Below are positions 1 to 11,990 of a stretch of 64,000 bases of DNA, in pieces. The stretch is from the NCBI GenBank assembly GCA_026419785.1, contig JAODTK010005645.1, forward strand, positions 434,001-498,000, in the 5' to 3' direction. Below the pieces are notes generated by a model that had not been told where the DNA came from, did not search any database, and saw only the letters and a program-made list of their open reading frames with translations. The translations under genes and the position numbers were made by a program. The stretch comes from Sclerodactyla briareus. Its lineage: Eukaryota; Echinodermata; Holothuroidea; Dendrochirotida; Sclerodactylidae. The stretch's first letter is position 1; each line of letters begins with the position of its first letter.

Positions 1-47
1 CTATGGAAAGATCAAATTGATGACATCAACGACGTCGTGGAAACATC

Positions 48-785
48 ACTGTCACCCTACCCACCTACCCACCCACCTACCCACCCTAATCCTACCTACC
101 CACTTACCTACCTACCCAGCTACTTACCTACGCCACCTACCTACCTACCCCCTCCTGCCTACTACCTTCTAACCAACTTAACCCTCCTACCTACCTCCTA
201 CCTACCTACCTATCCACCTACCCACCTACCTTTACAAACCTCCACAACTACCACTACTGCACCTACCTAACCACGTAGACTACCCACCTGCCTACCTAAC
301 TCCCTCTCTAATCACCTTACTACCGAGCTGTACCTACCTACCTAATACTAAAATAACTACCCACCTAACTACCTACCCAATGGCCTACACTACCTACCTC
401 TCTACTCACCTACCTACCAACCTCCCTACCTAATCCACCATTCACCACGCCTACCCACGATCTACCTTACCCATCTATCACCCACATACCAACCTACCAA
501 CATACCCACATGCGTAACCTACATACCTACCTACTTTTCTACCACAATACCACCTAACCACCCATCTATCACCTACCTACCCCCCTAAACTCAGACCACT
601 GCCTACGTACTTGACTACCACTTTCTAACCCACTCCCACATACCTACCATTCTACTCACTACCTACAACTACCTACCGACCCACGATACCAACATGCCTA
701 CTTTTACTCACCTACCTACCTCCCTATACCAACCTACCAATCTACTCACCTACCCAGCTAACACTACCCACCCACCTACACATCA
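48..785. repeat. Degenerate (CCTA)n/(CCCA)n tetranucleotide field
   Basis: About 740 bases built almost wholly from CCTA, ACCT and CCCA steps with many point changes. One strand is pyrimidine-rich with almost no G. The open frame inside it (Pro, Thr, Tyr and Leu only) is a by-product of the repeat. It is not the CCCTAA telomere repeat; the period is four. Confidence 0.9.
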
Positions 786-3034
786 TCCTCACAGACTGGG
801 TGTGCTACGAGGATTCACGACGGAAGTCCTTCAACTGTTACGTTGTACCGATATAACGTGAACTTTAGATGAATGGTGACGTAATCTGTATGTTGCCAAG
901 CGCTAAAACTATGAAATTTCAGACGTCAATGCGACGACGTAGTCCAAGCTATCCGTCGTAGCGGCTCCGTTGTGATGTCAAAGTTCCGCTGATGGCTTCA
1001 AATAGAGAGTATTACTATGTGTGCGTATTTTATAAATATCGGCCCAATGTTATATTCTAAATAACGTACCCACCCCTGGGTCAGGCGCTAGCTCCACAAC
1101 AGAGGCTCTTTGTCTTTATCAAAATACACTTAATTGCTGACCAAAAACACCAAAGCTCCACGTAAACTGTGATTGACGTTTGACACTCCGCAGATCGGGT
1201 CATGATTGTATGTGTGTACACATTGACGTTACTAGATAACTACACTGAGAAACACCGAATCGGTGAAGACTATTCAGCTCCGTGTGTATGATTAGTACAT
1301 GCTCAGGTTGATGATTCAGCTGCTTACTAACAGCCTCCACAATTACCCGATGAGGATATGAACCAATAGTTCCTTTTGTTGACTGACTCAGCAAAGGCGA
1401 AACGTTGTATGTTTAAACAATATGAATGTGATGTGAATGTGGTCAGTAAAACCAGTAACTCTGTACCCTTTATTGTACACCAAGATTAGGACTTACATGG
1501 GCTGATAGGCAACCTCGACTGAGCTGATTCATGTGATCCTGAAGGTCCGTTCATCTTCCGGTCGTCGTAGCCCACTTTATATCAAATCATTAACATCAAT
1601 CGGGCTGTACAGGGACGAGGGCCTCGCAGGCTGGAGTATATGCTCAATTTGGACTGAAGATCACAACATAGGCCAACCTGGAACCATGACAATGTCGAAA
1701 TCACTCTGATCACACAACGTGGAGGTGCTGAGTGTAGCGGCCACTCAGACAAGCTAAAACTAGGCTCAAAGACGCTGTCACAAAAACAGAATTCAGCATG
1801 AAACGTTACAGAATCAAGAGGCAGAGCGTTCTACGCAAATCCAGAATAACTAAGTAAGGAAACACGTTCAAGAACAACTACTTGGTACCCTTCAAACGTT
1901 GAGTCAATTACTGCCAGCTACAGGAAGGAAATTAGAAGAACTGGCCGGAAACCCCAGCGAAACGATGCGACTGCGAGGAAAAGACGCCTGCCCTCTGTGA
2001 GGTGTATGCTGCCTCTACAAGGGTGATGTACAATCAAATACCAAACACACTCGTGTATAGCATGACTGGTGGAGATTGTGGGTACAAGGTACAATACCCA
2101 CACGGAATCGCTCAACCATGAGACATGGGACAAGACATGAAAAACCTCTGAGGCCGAAATAGAACCTACTGACCACACCTGAGCCAGCAGAGAGAGGGTC
2201 GGATTAGTTGGAGGTATCCTAAAATGTTACCCCTTCTTCTTAAACCGGTGATGTGAAGATTTCGAAGTGCGGCTGTCAACTTTGTTAATGTTTATTTCAC
2301 ACTAAAATAGGCGAGAATATACTAACCCAGGAGACTAAATACAACCCAATAAGCCTGAACCATCATATCATTTTGATAATTTTAATTTTTTTACCATTTT
2401 TCGGAATCACCCATATGATTAGCTAGGGTCACCCGCATCGAATAAATCAGAATCAGAATGAAAATTTCATTTCATTGAATACCTATTCCGACTTCCTGTT
2501 ATCAAGGGCAAAATTACAGCATTTACTATGAGGAGTCGACAGGCGTTTCCCCTTCGCCCCTCCCCATGTGACGTCAATTATTCCTAAAATTGTTCGAAGG
2601 ATTGAACTAACATTATAAGGCAATATGCTATAATCTCCAAATTTCGAGTGTGGGGTTTTGATTGTGTTCCCTTTACCACTGTGCTCGAGGAATCCGTTAC
2701 CGGGGCCATCGGATTTGAAGCCCCTTCTGCAACCGTCGTTGCCATCCGTATAGTACATAAAAAAAATAGTTGGTCTAGAGTTTTCGTTGCTAAGTTTCAA
2801 CGGAAGTCATTTCCATGCGTTGGGCTTACCAAAGGCAAACGAACGGCTGATTCTCGAAAAATCGCCAAACTGATAGGGCGACATGGCGTTCACGTGAATT
2901 GCATATATACTGATCCAAGCAAAAAGGAGTGTTTAAACAAATCAGAAGAGCCATCCACGCTGCGCTTGTGTATTAGGTACGCTCCCTAACTATTATTCAC
3001 TCTACTGCACTGAGCTCGGCGAAAAAGCTGGGAA
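786..3034. other. Unassigned sequence, no gene recognised
   Basis: No repeat, RNA or coding family is recognised here. The longest open stretch is 2648-2989 (+), 113 codons. It is overlapped by a 105-codon frame on the other strand and its protein resembles nothing I know. An AT-rich segment lies near 2370-2480. Confidence 0.4.
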
Positions 3035-4745
3035 TAACGCATGAATACCCACGGACCTGTTTTCCATGAACCACTGAATATACCGACTAGTAATGTATTT
3101 TTAAGGAGACTGACGAGTGATGAAAATCCGCAACAATTTTCTACGGAATATTACAGTTTCATCTCAAATTTGCCGGGTTTCTTTTCTAACGCCGTACGGG
3201 TTGATAGGTGTAATGTCTAGTTATTTGGGCCTATTATTATTACAACTATGGTCGGCTGAGTATTTGAAAAGAAATAGGGAGTGGATATTGCGCTCCACCC
3301 ATTGACAATGTTGCCTAAGTCGCATATGGCCGTGTTGCACCCTTTTTAACCACGTTTCTAACTTTTGTATAGCTCAGAAATCCCGCGCCACAGAGAGTCA
3401 GGTAAGATAGCCCGAATTATTAGACACTTGGGCCACGGACCTGAATCGTGAAGTGTTGCTTTTGAATATGTGGACTGGCTTCATCATATATCTGCAGCAC
3501 GAGTACTGTCCAAGTATTGTCAGGGAGAGTGTGTGGGTATCATCTGCTGTCGTCGTCTCCGCCGCCACCGCCGATGCTACCGGAACCAGTCCTCGAAGGT
3601 CAAATTTGCATGATGTATGCGACTTTCCAAATTCTGTGGGATTCCCAACGAAACTTGGCGATTGTAGAGGTCAGTCGAGGGGTCGAATTTGCGTGATTTT
3701 TGCGATTCTCCAAAGTTTGTTCGATTACGGTGCACGTGAACTACATTTGACTATGGCAAAGATCAAGGTCATTTGACAGTTGCCAGGGGTCCTCTGATTG
3801 CGCGATTAAGTGTTTGCCCGGTTAAAGCATTTCCTGTGTTGTGAAAATGTAGGCCGACCTGTGGGGTGTCAGGCTTGTTTCAAATATGTCACACCTAAGG
3901 AATAACGTGGCGAACAGATATTTGCAATGCCACGCATAGATGTATATCCATCCCCAAGGGCATAACGTTATTGTACGATTCGCCTTGTGAGTCATACCGG
4001 TGAACAAACGTTCATCAATGAACTGTTCTTGCTCTATCAATTATGTCATGCTCCAAAGTCAAACCAATATCTGACACTCGGAGTCTGAGATATTTATTGG
4101 TCTGTGGCGAGTCTTCGGACATGTTTTCACAGTCCCTTCACTCATTGACAATGCATCTATTTAAATCCCGTTCATAAATCCTTCCACCTGTTTACGATGT
4201 GAGGCAATTTGTGAACGTACCGAAGTTTTACCGTTTAAGCATTCATAAAAATTGAACTTTGAGTTCAAAGTGGGAATAGTCCATTACACCTTATTTCTCT
4301 GAATCCGCCGTCAGCAGCTGAATATATTCTTGCTGATAATAAAATGTCATCTCCAATGCAATTGAGTTCCCTATGCAAGTAAGTCGATATTGCATAGGAT
4401 AGTCTAGAAATGATTCCTGGTATTCTTTACACCTCCTTCCAAACAAATAAAATGCAAATTTCATGTCGAAAGATAGTACCAACAGTTGTGAAGTGAACAG
4501 GCTTTATCTTAGTCAGATGAAGCATTAAATTCACGTCCTGAAGTTACCAACATTCGAAGGGAAATACATGACAGATGTTTTCACACCTCATACGTTGCAA
4601 TAAACAAGTCCATCACAAGGCGAACCTCTGGGCGTATGAGATTTGCCACACGTCGCAAGAGGTTTGGTTTCTAATTTGGTGTGTGTTGTACTTGGGTGAA
4701 TAAATGTTATCCGTAAACATCACGTCGAATGACCCAGGGCAAGAT
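3035..4745 (+). repeat. Duplication copy A (long form)
   Basis: This block is matched, diverged but collinear, by 4930-6250. Shared landmarks are the CTGAATA..CGAC.AGTAATG block (3071 and 4959), the GGCCGTGTTGCACCCT block (~3330 and ~5108), TTTGCAATGCCA.GC (~3920 and ~5520), ATTGAGTTCCC.ATGC (~4363 and ~5944) and TACGTTGCAAT (~4592 and ~6147). The offset falls from ~1.89 kb to ~1.58 kb along the block. Copy A therefore has ~300 extra bases, mainly at 3440-3785. No coding potential is recognised; it may be a non-autonomous mobile element or a local segmental duplication. Confidence 0.75.
3440..3785 (+). repeat. Insert in copy A with an ~82-bp internal duplication
   Basis: This segment has no counterpart in copy B. 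It contains a (CCG)-rich patch (3555-3590) and two related units, starting GGTCAAATTTGC (~3598) and GGTCGAATTTGC (~3680). Each unit continues through TGCGA.T.TCCAAA. A similar CCGCCG patch occurs at ~7570-7610. Confidence 0.5.
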
Positions 4746-4929
4746 GGACGAGTAAGAAACCGTAACTGAAGAGTTCAATCAATGAGCCTAAAATCATGCA
4801 CTCTAATAACATTTGGGTCAAGTTGACTCAAAATTGGGGCGAGGCAAACTGAAACTGAAATGTTGAGTCGAAGTTTGATCCAAGTTGTCCTAAATCTGAC
4901 CTGATTCGGATCACAATTTGACCCAAAAT

Positions 4930-6250
4930 TTGGTTCACTCTCGACGCCATGATTCACTGAATACCCCGACCAGTAATGCATTTTGGAAAGGTTGGCGAGT
5001 GTGAAATGAAAGTTGTTCTAGAAACTACATTTCCTGAATACTGAACATTTGTAGAGATATGTAAGGCAGTTGTGCGAATCCGTTGACAATATTGCCTTAG
5101 TAGATACGGCCGTGTTGCACCCTGTTCCAACTATGTTTTGGACTCTGTAGGGTTGCGAAATCTCGCTCCACATTAGGACAAGTGAGTTGACCCGGATTGA
5201 AGCCCACCCCTCTCGGGGCCACAGCCATCATAGAACAAACAGAGTATAAGAAAAGGTCGGGTATAGAGAGGGGCTCGCGGGCCCAATCAGGCGTGAACTG
5301 ACAGGAAGGAAAGACATGCGCGATTCTTATCACTCTGCGACAAGGATTGTTGGGCACTTCGATCACTGACCTCAAACGTGTGGGGGATGAAGCGTTGCTT
5401 TTTCCGGAAATGTGGATTCGCGCTCTTTTTCAGGTGAAGATGCAGGCCTAAAATGGTGACTTAGGGCAGGATCGGTTTTTTTGAGTTATTTATATCACCG
5501 CAAAAAGCGCGACCGAAACGAATTTGCAATGCCAAGCGTATATGTTTTCCTAGAGACATAGCGTTAACTGTGTGCCGGTAATTGAACAGTTCAACCATAA
5601 AACTGTTCTTGCTCATGGTTCTATCATCGTTCGAAGTAGACTAGACCAATATCTGCCAGTTAGAGTAGATATATATATATGGCCTGTAAGGAAGTATTCG
5701 TCATATTAATTGAACAATGCATCCAAATAATTCACTCCCAGTTTCTAAATATACCAACCGAATGAGAACAATCCTTCTTTTACGATGTGAGACAATTTAT
5801 GGACGTATCGAGGATTCACATTTTAGCATCGATGAAAATTGAACCTGTGGGGGATTCTAAATGAAACCAGGCCATTGCACTTTCTTCTCTGAAACTGTCA
5901 GTAGCTAAATATCATCTTGCGTATGAGGAAAATTTTAATACAATTGAGTTCCCCATGCCAGAAAGTCGATTCTACATAGTCTAATAGAAATCACTGGTAT
6001 TCTCCACACCGCCCTTCGAATGCACACATATTTAATATCGAAAATTGGGAACAATTGTAGTAAGATAGGAGCCGTCAATTTATGTTTTGAAGACACTTGC
6101 ATTTTGAAAGGAAATGAACACATATCTACATTTCTTCCACACCTGATACGTTGCAATCATATTTATTACAGACGAACGACAGTTGGTATGAGACTTGTAT
6201 TTAGGCCAATAAATCATATCTGCAAATATCACATCGTGGCTGGCTGATGA
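4930..6250 (+). repeat. Duplication copy B (short form)
   Basis: This is the second, head-to-tail copy of the 3035-4745 block and is clearly diverged from it. It contains a short (TA)n run at 5670-5681. The spacer between copies (4750-4930) has several GGGTCAA/GACCCAAA-type words. Neither copy shows an intact open frame, and divergence falls in stops and indels as expected for non-coding DNA. Confidence 0.75.
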
Positions 6251-6379
6251 TAAACAATCCGTTAATGGGACTCGGTGCTGATGATACGCATGCGCAGTGG
6301 TGGCGATGTTTCTTCACTGATGAACACTGAATTGTGAGCGATGACACGTTTATGCTCTGACATGCTGCGCGGACGCGAA

Positions 6380-6700
6380 TGTTGTCACGGGTGTCACTGC
6401 TGCTCGTGTAAAAGCGCTTCTCGGTCTCAAAGAGGTTAATCGCATGACCACCATATCAGATATATGTCCACACAGACCTCCTTCTTCGCCCCCGCAGCCT
6501 CGTCACTAACAGTTGGCTACCCGAAACGGTGGCCGCATCAAGTCACGCTCGATTGGCCTGACGTGACATCATGCGAGTGTGCTCACAGGGCCATCTGAAT
6601 ATCTGTTTCCTTCCCGATGTATTTTTAGGAAGACAGAGGTGTCACTACCACGTGTGATAGCTCTTCTCCGCCTCAAGGGGATTAAACACCTGTCCGCAAA
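6380..6700 (+). repeat. Short direct duplication, ~250 bp apart
   Basis: The segment at ~6386-6450 (GGTGTCACTGCTGCTCGTGT, then CTTCTC..CTCAA.G.G.TTAA) recurs, diverged, at ~6636-6695 (GGTGTCACTACCACGTGTGA). A run of 14 C lies just beyond at ~6865. No function is evident. Confidence 0.5.
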
Positions 6701-6979
6701 AACGCGACAAGGTGTTTTGTATTCTCAGAGTAAATAGGCGATGATGTGGGCGATAGGTGGGGGAAATTTCTGATGAATAAGATGTAACACTCACGTGTTC
6801 AATCACGAACATTTTGGTAAGAAAGTGGCAGTCAACTTGATGGCCGCATCAGAATACCCGTCTCGCCCCCCCCCCCCACAATAGGTGTATGATAAATTAT
6901 CAGTTGTGTTGCCGTACGCGTACGTTGGAGGCAGCGCCGGAAGAAGCGATTACACATCTGGGCCTACATAACTTTATAA

Positions 6980-7310
6980 ACCTGAACGAGCTGTTCAGGA
7001 TGTGAATAAAACGTTTACAATGAGTGAGTCAGGGATCGTAAAAAATCATCGATATAGGTGAACTAGTTCATTAAAAACAGGGAGGTTTATCTCTTCAAGA
7101 GTACAGTTCATTGTATTATATCTCATCGGCCGTAACGTGCAAATGTCAGTAGTTAATTTCAAAAGGTGTCGATTAGAAGACAGCCTTCACCTCGCGGAAA
7201 TCGTGAAATCAATTATTAAATGTCCACTCGATAGTAGGGGGCGACTTCGGGAGTTGGGTGAATAAGAATTCGGAAATGATCCCCTTTTACGTTCCAAAAA
7301 TACACCAAAC
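6980..7310 (+). repeat. Dispersed repeat family R2, member 1
   Basis: This block is similar to 34020-34330. The best block is 7226-7305 against 34240-34326: both have TCGATAGTAG.GGGCG, then CGGAAATGAT and TCAAAAATAC-like endings. A third member lies at 47020-47290. No terminal repeats or coding region are visible, so its class is unknown. Confidence 0.55.
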
Positions 7311-8740
7311 CTTAGAGTAGAATGTGCGAAACTAATTTGGATATATACCATTTATCCCTCCTGTTAATAGGTGAAGTGATTCCATTGCGAATTTACTCCT
7401 GTGAGCCAATTAGTTCGAAGTACGCGCGGAAACCAGTAACAATCGACAAGAGATGGGTAGTGAAGGATAAAGTGTCAGAAAATAGTTCTGCATTTTTGTC
7501 CAATGTTCTTGCACTTTGTTAAGGAATAAACGATATTCCTTTTAGAGCTTATGGTTTTGGAGCTTTGTCTGCCGCCGATGCCCTGTCCCCGCCACTGATC
7601 CGCCGCCGTCTCAGGCAACTTCAGACGTTAAGCACAATAACTTCTTACTCTATCCGATTGATCTGGAACTTGGGACACATGTCCACCAAAGTGAAATCTC
7701 GGATAAGTTCGAAAGTAGACACTCCTGCATGTCTGCTGCACTCTATCACAAGTCTGATTTACACGAAACTTGTTGGGCGGAAACGAACGTTGGTGTTTGT
7801 CTTATTTTTCATGTTCTCATGTTTATAAATCAATATTGTAAACTTTTATTCCAAACTTATTTAAATTTTCATTGGTATAATATTCATGCAATTCAGCTCT
7901 CGCTGCAATATGAATAAAAATATACGAATATCAAAAAGTGAATGACTACTGATAGGTTTTGTTGATGAAGATTCGTTTGAAAGATATCGTTATCTCTTCT
8001 CAATTTCGAAGAGGAGGAGAAAAGACAACAGTATAATAGGTTAATTATTTTGGTATGCCTGACGGACATAAAGATCTAATATCTCGATGTGAGTCGGATT
8101 AACCCAGCAGCCTAACCATACAAACAGTTCTGATACGCTGTTGGTCGCTTCCGATTGCTCTGTCAACGAAAAGTATTTGCAATAAACTACCGTCGACAAC
8201 CGAACCATCAATATTCCCGGGAAAGTTATCACGACCGCCTGTCTAGGAAAGATACCTGTCTCATCGGTAGTTCGTCACATACCTGACATGATAGAACAAC
8301 TTTAGAGCATTCACTGGACATATTGATGGATATAACCGCCATTCAACTCTCAGGATAACTTCTAGGAAAAAAAACACAATTTCTGATGAACCGGCTTATT
8401 CAACTGCTTCAAATGTTCAAATGATTTATGTTCAAATAAAGTGGCCTTGCCGTCTGAAACGCATACATGTGATGGGGAGTAGATGTTCTAATTGTGACAT
8501 TTCTCGACCGCATAGTTACAGTTGATAAAGCATTAACCAATTTATGCCCTGATGGAGGGCACTTCGCTAGAAAATTATGGTCGTTAAAGTCAGTCAACGC
8601 GCCTATTACCATCATTTTTCATTCTATTGGGGAAAATTCTCATTTCTCTACACGCTTCGACTTCTTGGCAACTACCTGTAAGATTCACCAAATGTAAAGA
8701 TACGTTTTGCTCATTCAATTCTCATTCATCATTCACAACT
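7311..8740. other. Unassigned sequence
   Basis: Mixed AT-rich sequence with only short open frames (under 90 codons) on both strands. I recognise no gene, RNA or mobile element here. Confidence 0.4.
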
Positions 8741-8741
8741 G

Positions 8742-8930
8742 GTAGAGCCTCGGCCTTCCACCGTTCATACCAAAGGCTTTAAAAATGGTACCTGTCGACT
8801 TCTCGCTGGTCGCTCAGCACAAGGAATTGAGCAGGGGAAAAATTAGGGGTGGTCACTTCGCAAGTTGGTCGTATAGTGTGCGTTTGATTACCCCCACCCA
8901 CCCATTAAGGTACCGCCAAAGAACATTTGC
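8742..8930 (+). mobile_element. SINE-like dispersed repeat, copy 1
   Basis: The start, CTGGTAGAGCCTCGGCCTTC, resembles the D-arm and anticodon-arm of a tRNA, as in a tRNA-derived SINE head. The body from ~8812 (CTCAGCACAAGGA, then TTCGCAAGTTG.CGT, a C-rich CCCACCCAC patch and GGTAC..C.AAAGA) is matched by 59686-59800. The overlapping 124-codon open frame (8785-9159) runs through the repeat and is not taken as a gene. Confidence 0.5.
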
Positions 8931-8939
8931 CGTATGCGT

Positions 8940-9515
8940 TCCTGATTCTACACCAGGTCGACACCATTGCTGGGCATTGAATAGATTCGATCCTCTGTGC
9001 TCGGCAAGTTTACCACCGGAAAAAAATACGAGGGAAACAAAAACAAAGATTATGCATCGACCTCTCTCAAAAGATAGTAACACACGAAGAATACGAGTTC
9101 AACAGAACAGTGCAGCTTTCTTTCAGAAAATAGAGTGCATATTCAAGCTGAATTTCTGAGAGGCCATACATATATGAGGCTAATAGCTATTGTCTCTGCG
9201 ATTCGTTCTTCACTACAGTAATCCTATTCTTTGAAATCGCCCGGCTCATACCTTTGGCTACTACAAGAGTACCGGGCAGTTTATTTTTTCAAGTAGCTGG
9301 ATCATTCACGCATGCGTAATCACATTGATAAGTTGCCTCCTGATTTGCGTCTGAGGTCACGCCACGCATCACTAATCCGATTACTCGGAAGTGACGCATA
9401 TCTCGCATTTTCACGCTAGAACATATCACACCAAAATTTGGTTGAAAATGACTTTCCTGGTTAGAGAAAATTTACTCAAAATCACGCGGAAAGCGAAATA
9501 ATTGTCGTCTGAATT
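8940..9515. other. Unassigned sequence
   Basis: I see no recognisable gene or repeat between the SINE-like copy and the palindromic element. Confidence 0.35.
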
Positions 9516-9520
9516 ATTCA

Positions 9521-9688
9521 GGGGATAAATACGAGGGTGCCGAGGTCGTTTGTTGCATTTAGGACCGATGATGACGTCATCGTGAGGGCTTAAAACCCCG
9601 AGCCGAAGGCGAGGGGTTTTGCCTCTACGATGACGTCTTCAGAGGTCTTAAATCAACAAAAGACCGAGACACCCTCGTTTTTATCCCC
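9521..9688. mobile_element. Palindromic MITE (168 bp) with ATTCA target duplication
   Basis: The element begins GGGGATAAATACGAGGGTG and ends with its inverted match, which read in reverse complement is GGGGATAAAAACGAGGGTG. The two arms (about 9521-9603 and 9606-9688) are complementary along most of their length, so it can fold into one long hairpin. It is bracketed by ATTCA at 9516-9520 and ATTCA at 9689-9693, a 5-bp target-site duplication. The left arm contains the full CRE palindrome TGACGTCA (9572-9579); the right arm has TGACGTCT (9631-9638). It encodes nothing and would depend on a transposase elsewhere. Confidence 0.8.
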
Positions 9689-9693
9689 ATTCA

Positions 9694-11990
9694 TAAATAC
9701 AACTCGAAAAAGTATAAAAAGAACTCGAAAAAATGACTTTTAAGTCAATTTTCTGTTGTTCAAACAAACTGCTCCTAAATGGGGCCGTGATAGCATAATG
9801 GCGGAATACATAATCAGAGTAACCTAAAACGAATCAAAGACTAGAGTGTCTCGGCATAGTTACACAACATACAGCGTAATCCAATGCATACGCTTTCTAC
9901 ACTGTTTATGCTTGCGCTAAACGAACTTAGAACTGAACTATGTACTGGACTCCGGGAAGAAAATTGAACCCGACGTGCAGCTTTATCACAATTTAGAAGA
10001 CACCGATCAATGTTACACCAAAATGGTTTTGGACAATCTCTCAGTTGGATATCCAAGACATAACAGGTAACCTCTGCTGGATAAGGTGATGCATTTTTTC
10101 ATGATTTTTCAAAGTTTACTCACTTCGAAACCGACGAGCTGTATACTTGTGTAGCCTATTATGGTTTGTAACGTTGAGAGCAACTGTATCACCTGCGCAG
10201 GTCAGTGACCCCGCAAACATTTCCCGTATTTCGAAGGCTACTTGATACAATTTGAGTGATTTGCCGTGCCACAAACTGTTGTTCGGTTATCCGGAATAAT
10301 GATTTTAACCATCGTACTAGGTTAGTTGGTAGTAGTTTATGTGGGGCGTGTGTAAGGCCTAAAATTTCGAGAGATGGGCGTTGCATAGCCTCGTATTTTG
10401 TGAGCCAGGCTAGCCGGCTTGTGTACGTTTATAGCCTATGCGGGGGCACTGTACAATACACACCGCACGTAGTTACGGCGGGTATCATTTTGTTTACACG
10501 GAGAGTGTTAGTGTGAGCGCTGCGCTATGTAGACTGTATGATGTATTTTACGAATGATGCTGCTGCTGTGATTTCACAATGTATCACCATAGCAACGATC
10601 CAAAACAAAGGCTAATATGTTTTTCAAGTTCACTTTGTGTGCTGGCTTACACATGGTAACTATGGCTGCACACCAGCTAAATAATCAGATTCCAGATAAT
10701 CATAACTTCTCCCAATTTTCTCTATGCAAAATAGAGAAGGTTCGAATGGCGATTCGAACATGGTCTCGAATGAACTTTTTGACCAATCAGAATGCAGGAA
10801 ACCAATAAATAAAGAAAGGTATTTATGAATTAACGTTTACGCCCAGTTCGCTGCAGTGAAACGTCACATCAACAACACGCGCGTCGTGTAGTGTAGTGCT
10901 TCCAAGTACAACACGGTTTTGTCGCCCTTTGCAGGGGGATGCCATATATGCGGGTGCGGGGCGCGGGCGGAATATAACAAATCCCACTTTTGCACAGAAT
11001 TATGATTTTGTAGAGTAAGGAAAAGAAGATAAGGGAACGGGAGAACAATCTATACGTAGGCAGCTCATGATATGACAAAAAAATATCTTACGAGGAGCAT
11101 ATTCAAAAATCTTTGCTCTTTGCAGAGGCGGCACCAATGCCGCAGTGATACGCATGGCACTTCTTGGCCTACTGAGTGTTCGTTCGTTTTATTTGATGGT
11201 TCTTCGCGTTGTAATCGCCACGCTGAATAACTCGATCCTATCGAGTTGTATCTGTATAACTGGTCCGCCAAAATACATGGTCACTGTCTGGACAAAATTA
11301 AAACTAATCCCCACAAAAGGGAACCAAAAAGAAAAAAAAAATTTGGACCCAATGCCACCTCGGAACAAAGAGTTCCTATTTTTGATAACACTTTGATATC
11401 ACGAAAATCCTGACCAGATGTCAGTGGACTGGTCTGTTGCATCCGGTGGTACATTGCTGGAGAAGAAACGCTGCCCAGAACAAGATTTTACCGACACACT
11501 TCACATCCAGAGTAAAAATAATTCGAGTAATTTTCGCACTTGCGGACGTCATCAACAAAGCATGCAGATTTGTTATATCTGTGGCGAGTATGTGATTGCA
11601 GTAGCAGCAATAGATACCCAGCAGGCATGGAGCACGCATCGACTACGAGAGAAGAGAGAATCTCATCCAGAAGTTCCAGTGTCATGAATTTCGTGAATGC
11701 CCTGTCAGACGTGAAAGGAAAGCTATGAACCGGTTAAATTCCGCAGAAAAATCGGGATTATCCGGCGGAAAATTTGAAAATATGCGGAGGTGGTGGTTGT
11801 TTTGATACGAGATTGGAACAGCATCAGAACAGGGCGCGTACGGTGTAGTTTCTTCAAAAAACGAGTATTGAGTGGACACTAAGTGATCACTGACCGAACT
11901 GAGGAAACACGGAGCATCACGTATTGGTACCGGATAAACCGAGCTACTACTGCCATGTATGCAGTCAGAACAGAGTAACTACTGGGCACC
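9694..11990. other. Unassigned sequence
   Basis: Open frames under 90 codons lie on both strands and overlap one another. A GC-rich patch lies at ~10935-10970. I recognise no gene or repeat. Confidence 0.4.

Noticed and set aside
37-270. 77-codon Pro/Thr/Tyr-rich open frame
   Set aside because: It lies wholly inside the (CCTA)n field and its composition follows from the repeat.
48-785. Telomere-like CCCTAA array
   Set aside because: The period is four (CCTA), not six, and CCCTAA words are only incidental.
2483-2989. Overlapping 105- and 113-codon frames as a gene
   Set aside because: Both strands are open over the same DNA, there is no recognisable domain, and no promoter or splice context is visible.
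6865-6878. G-quadruplex at the 14-C run (also the G runs at 30578, 31986, 40507)
   Set aside because: Single homopolymer runs are more likely slippage or sequencing artefacts; separate G-tracts with loops are not present.
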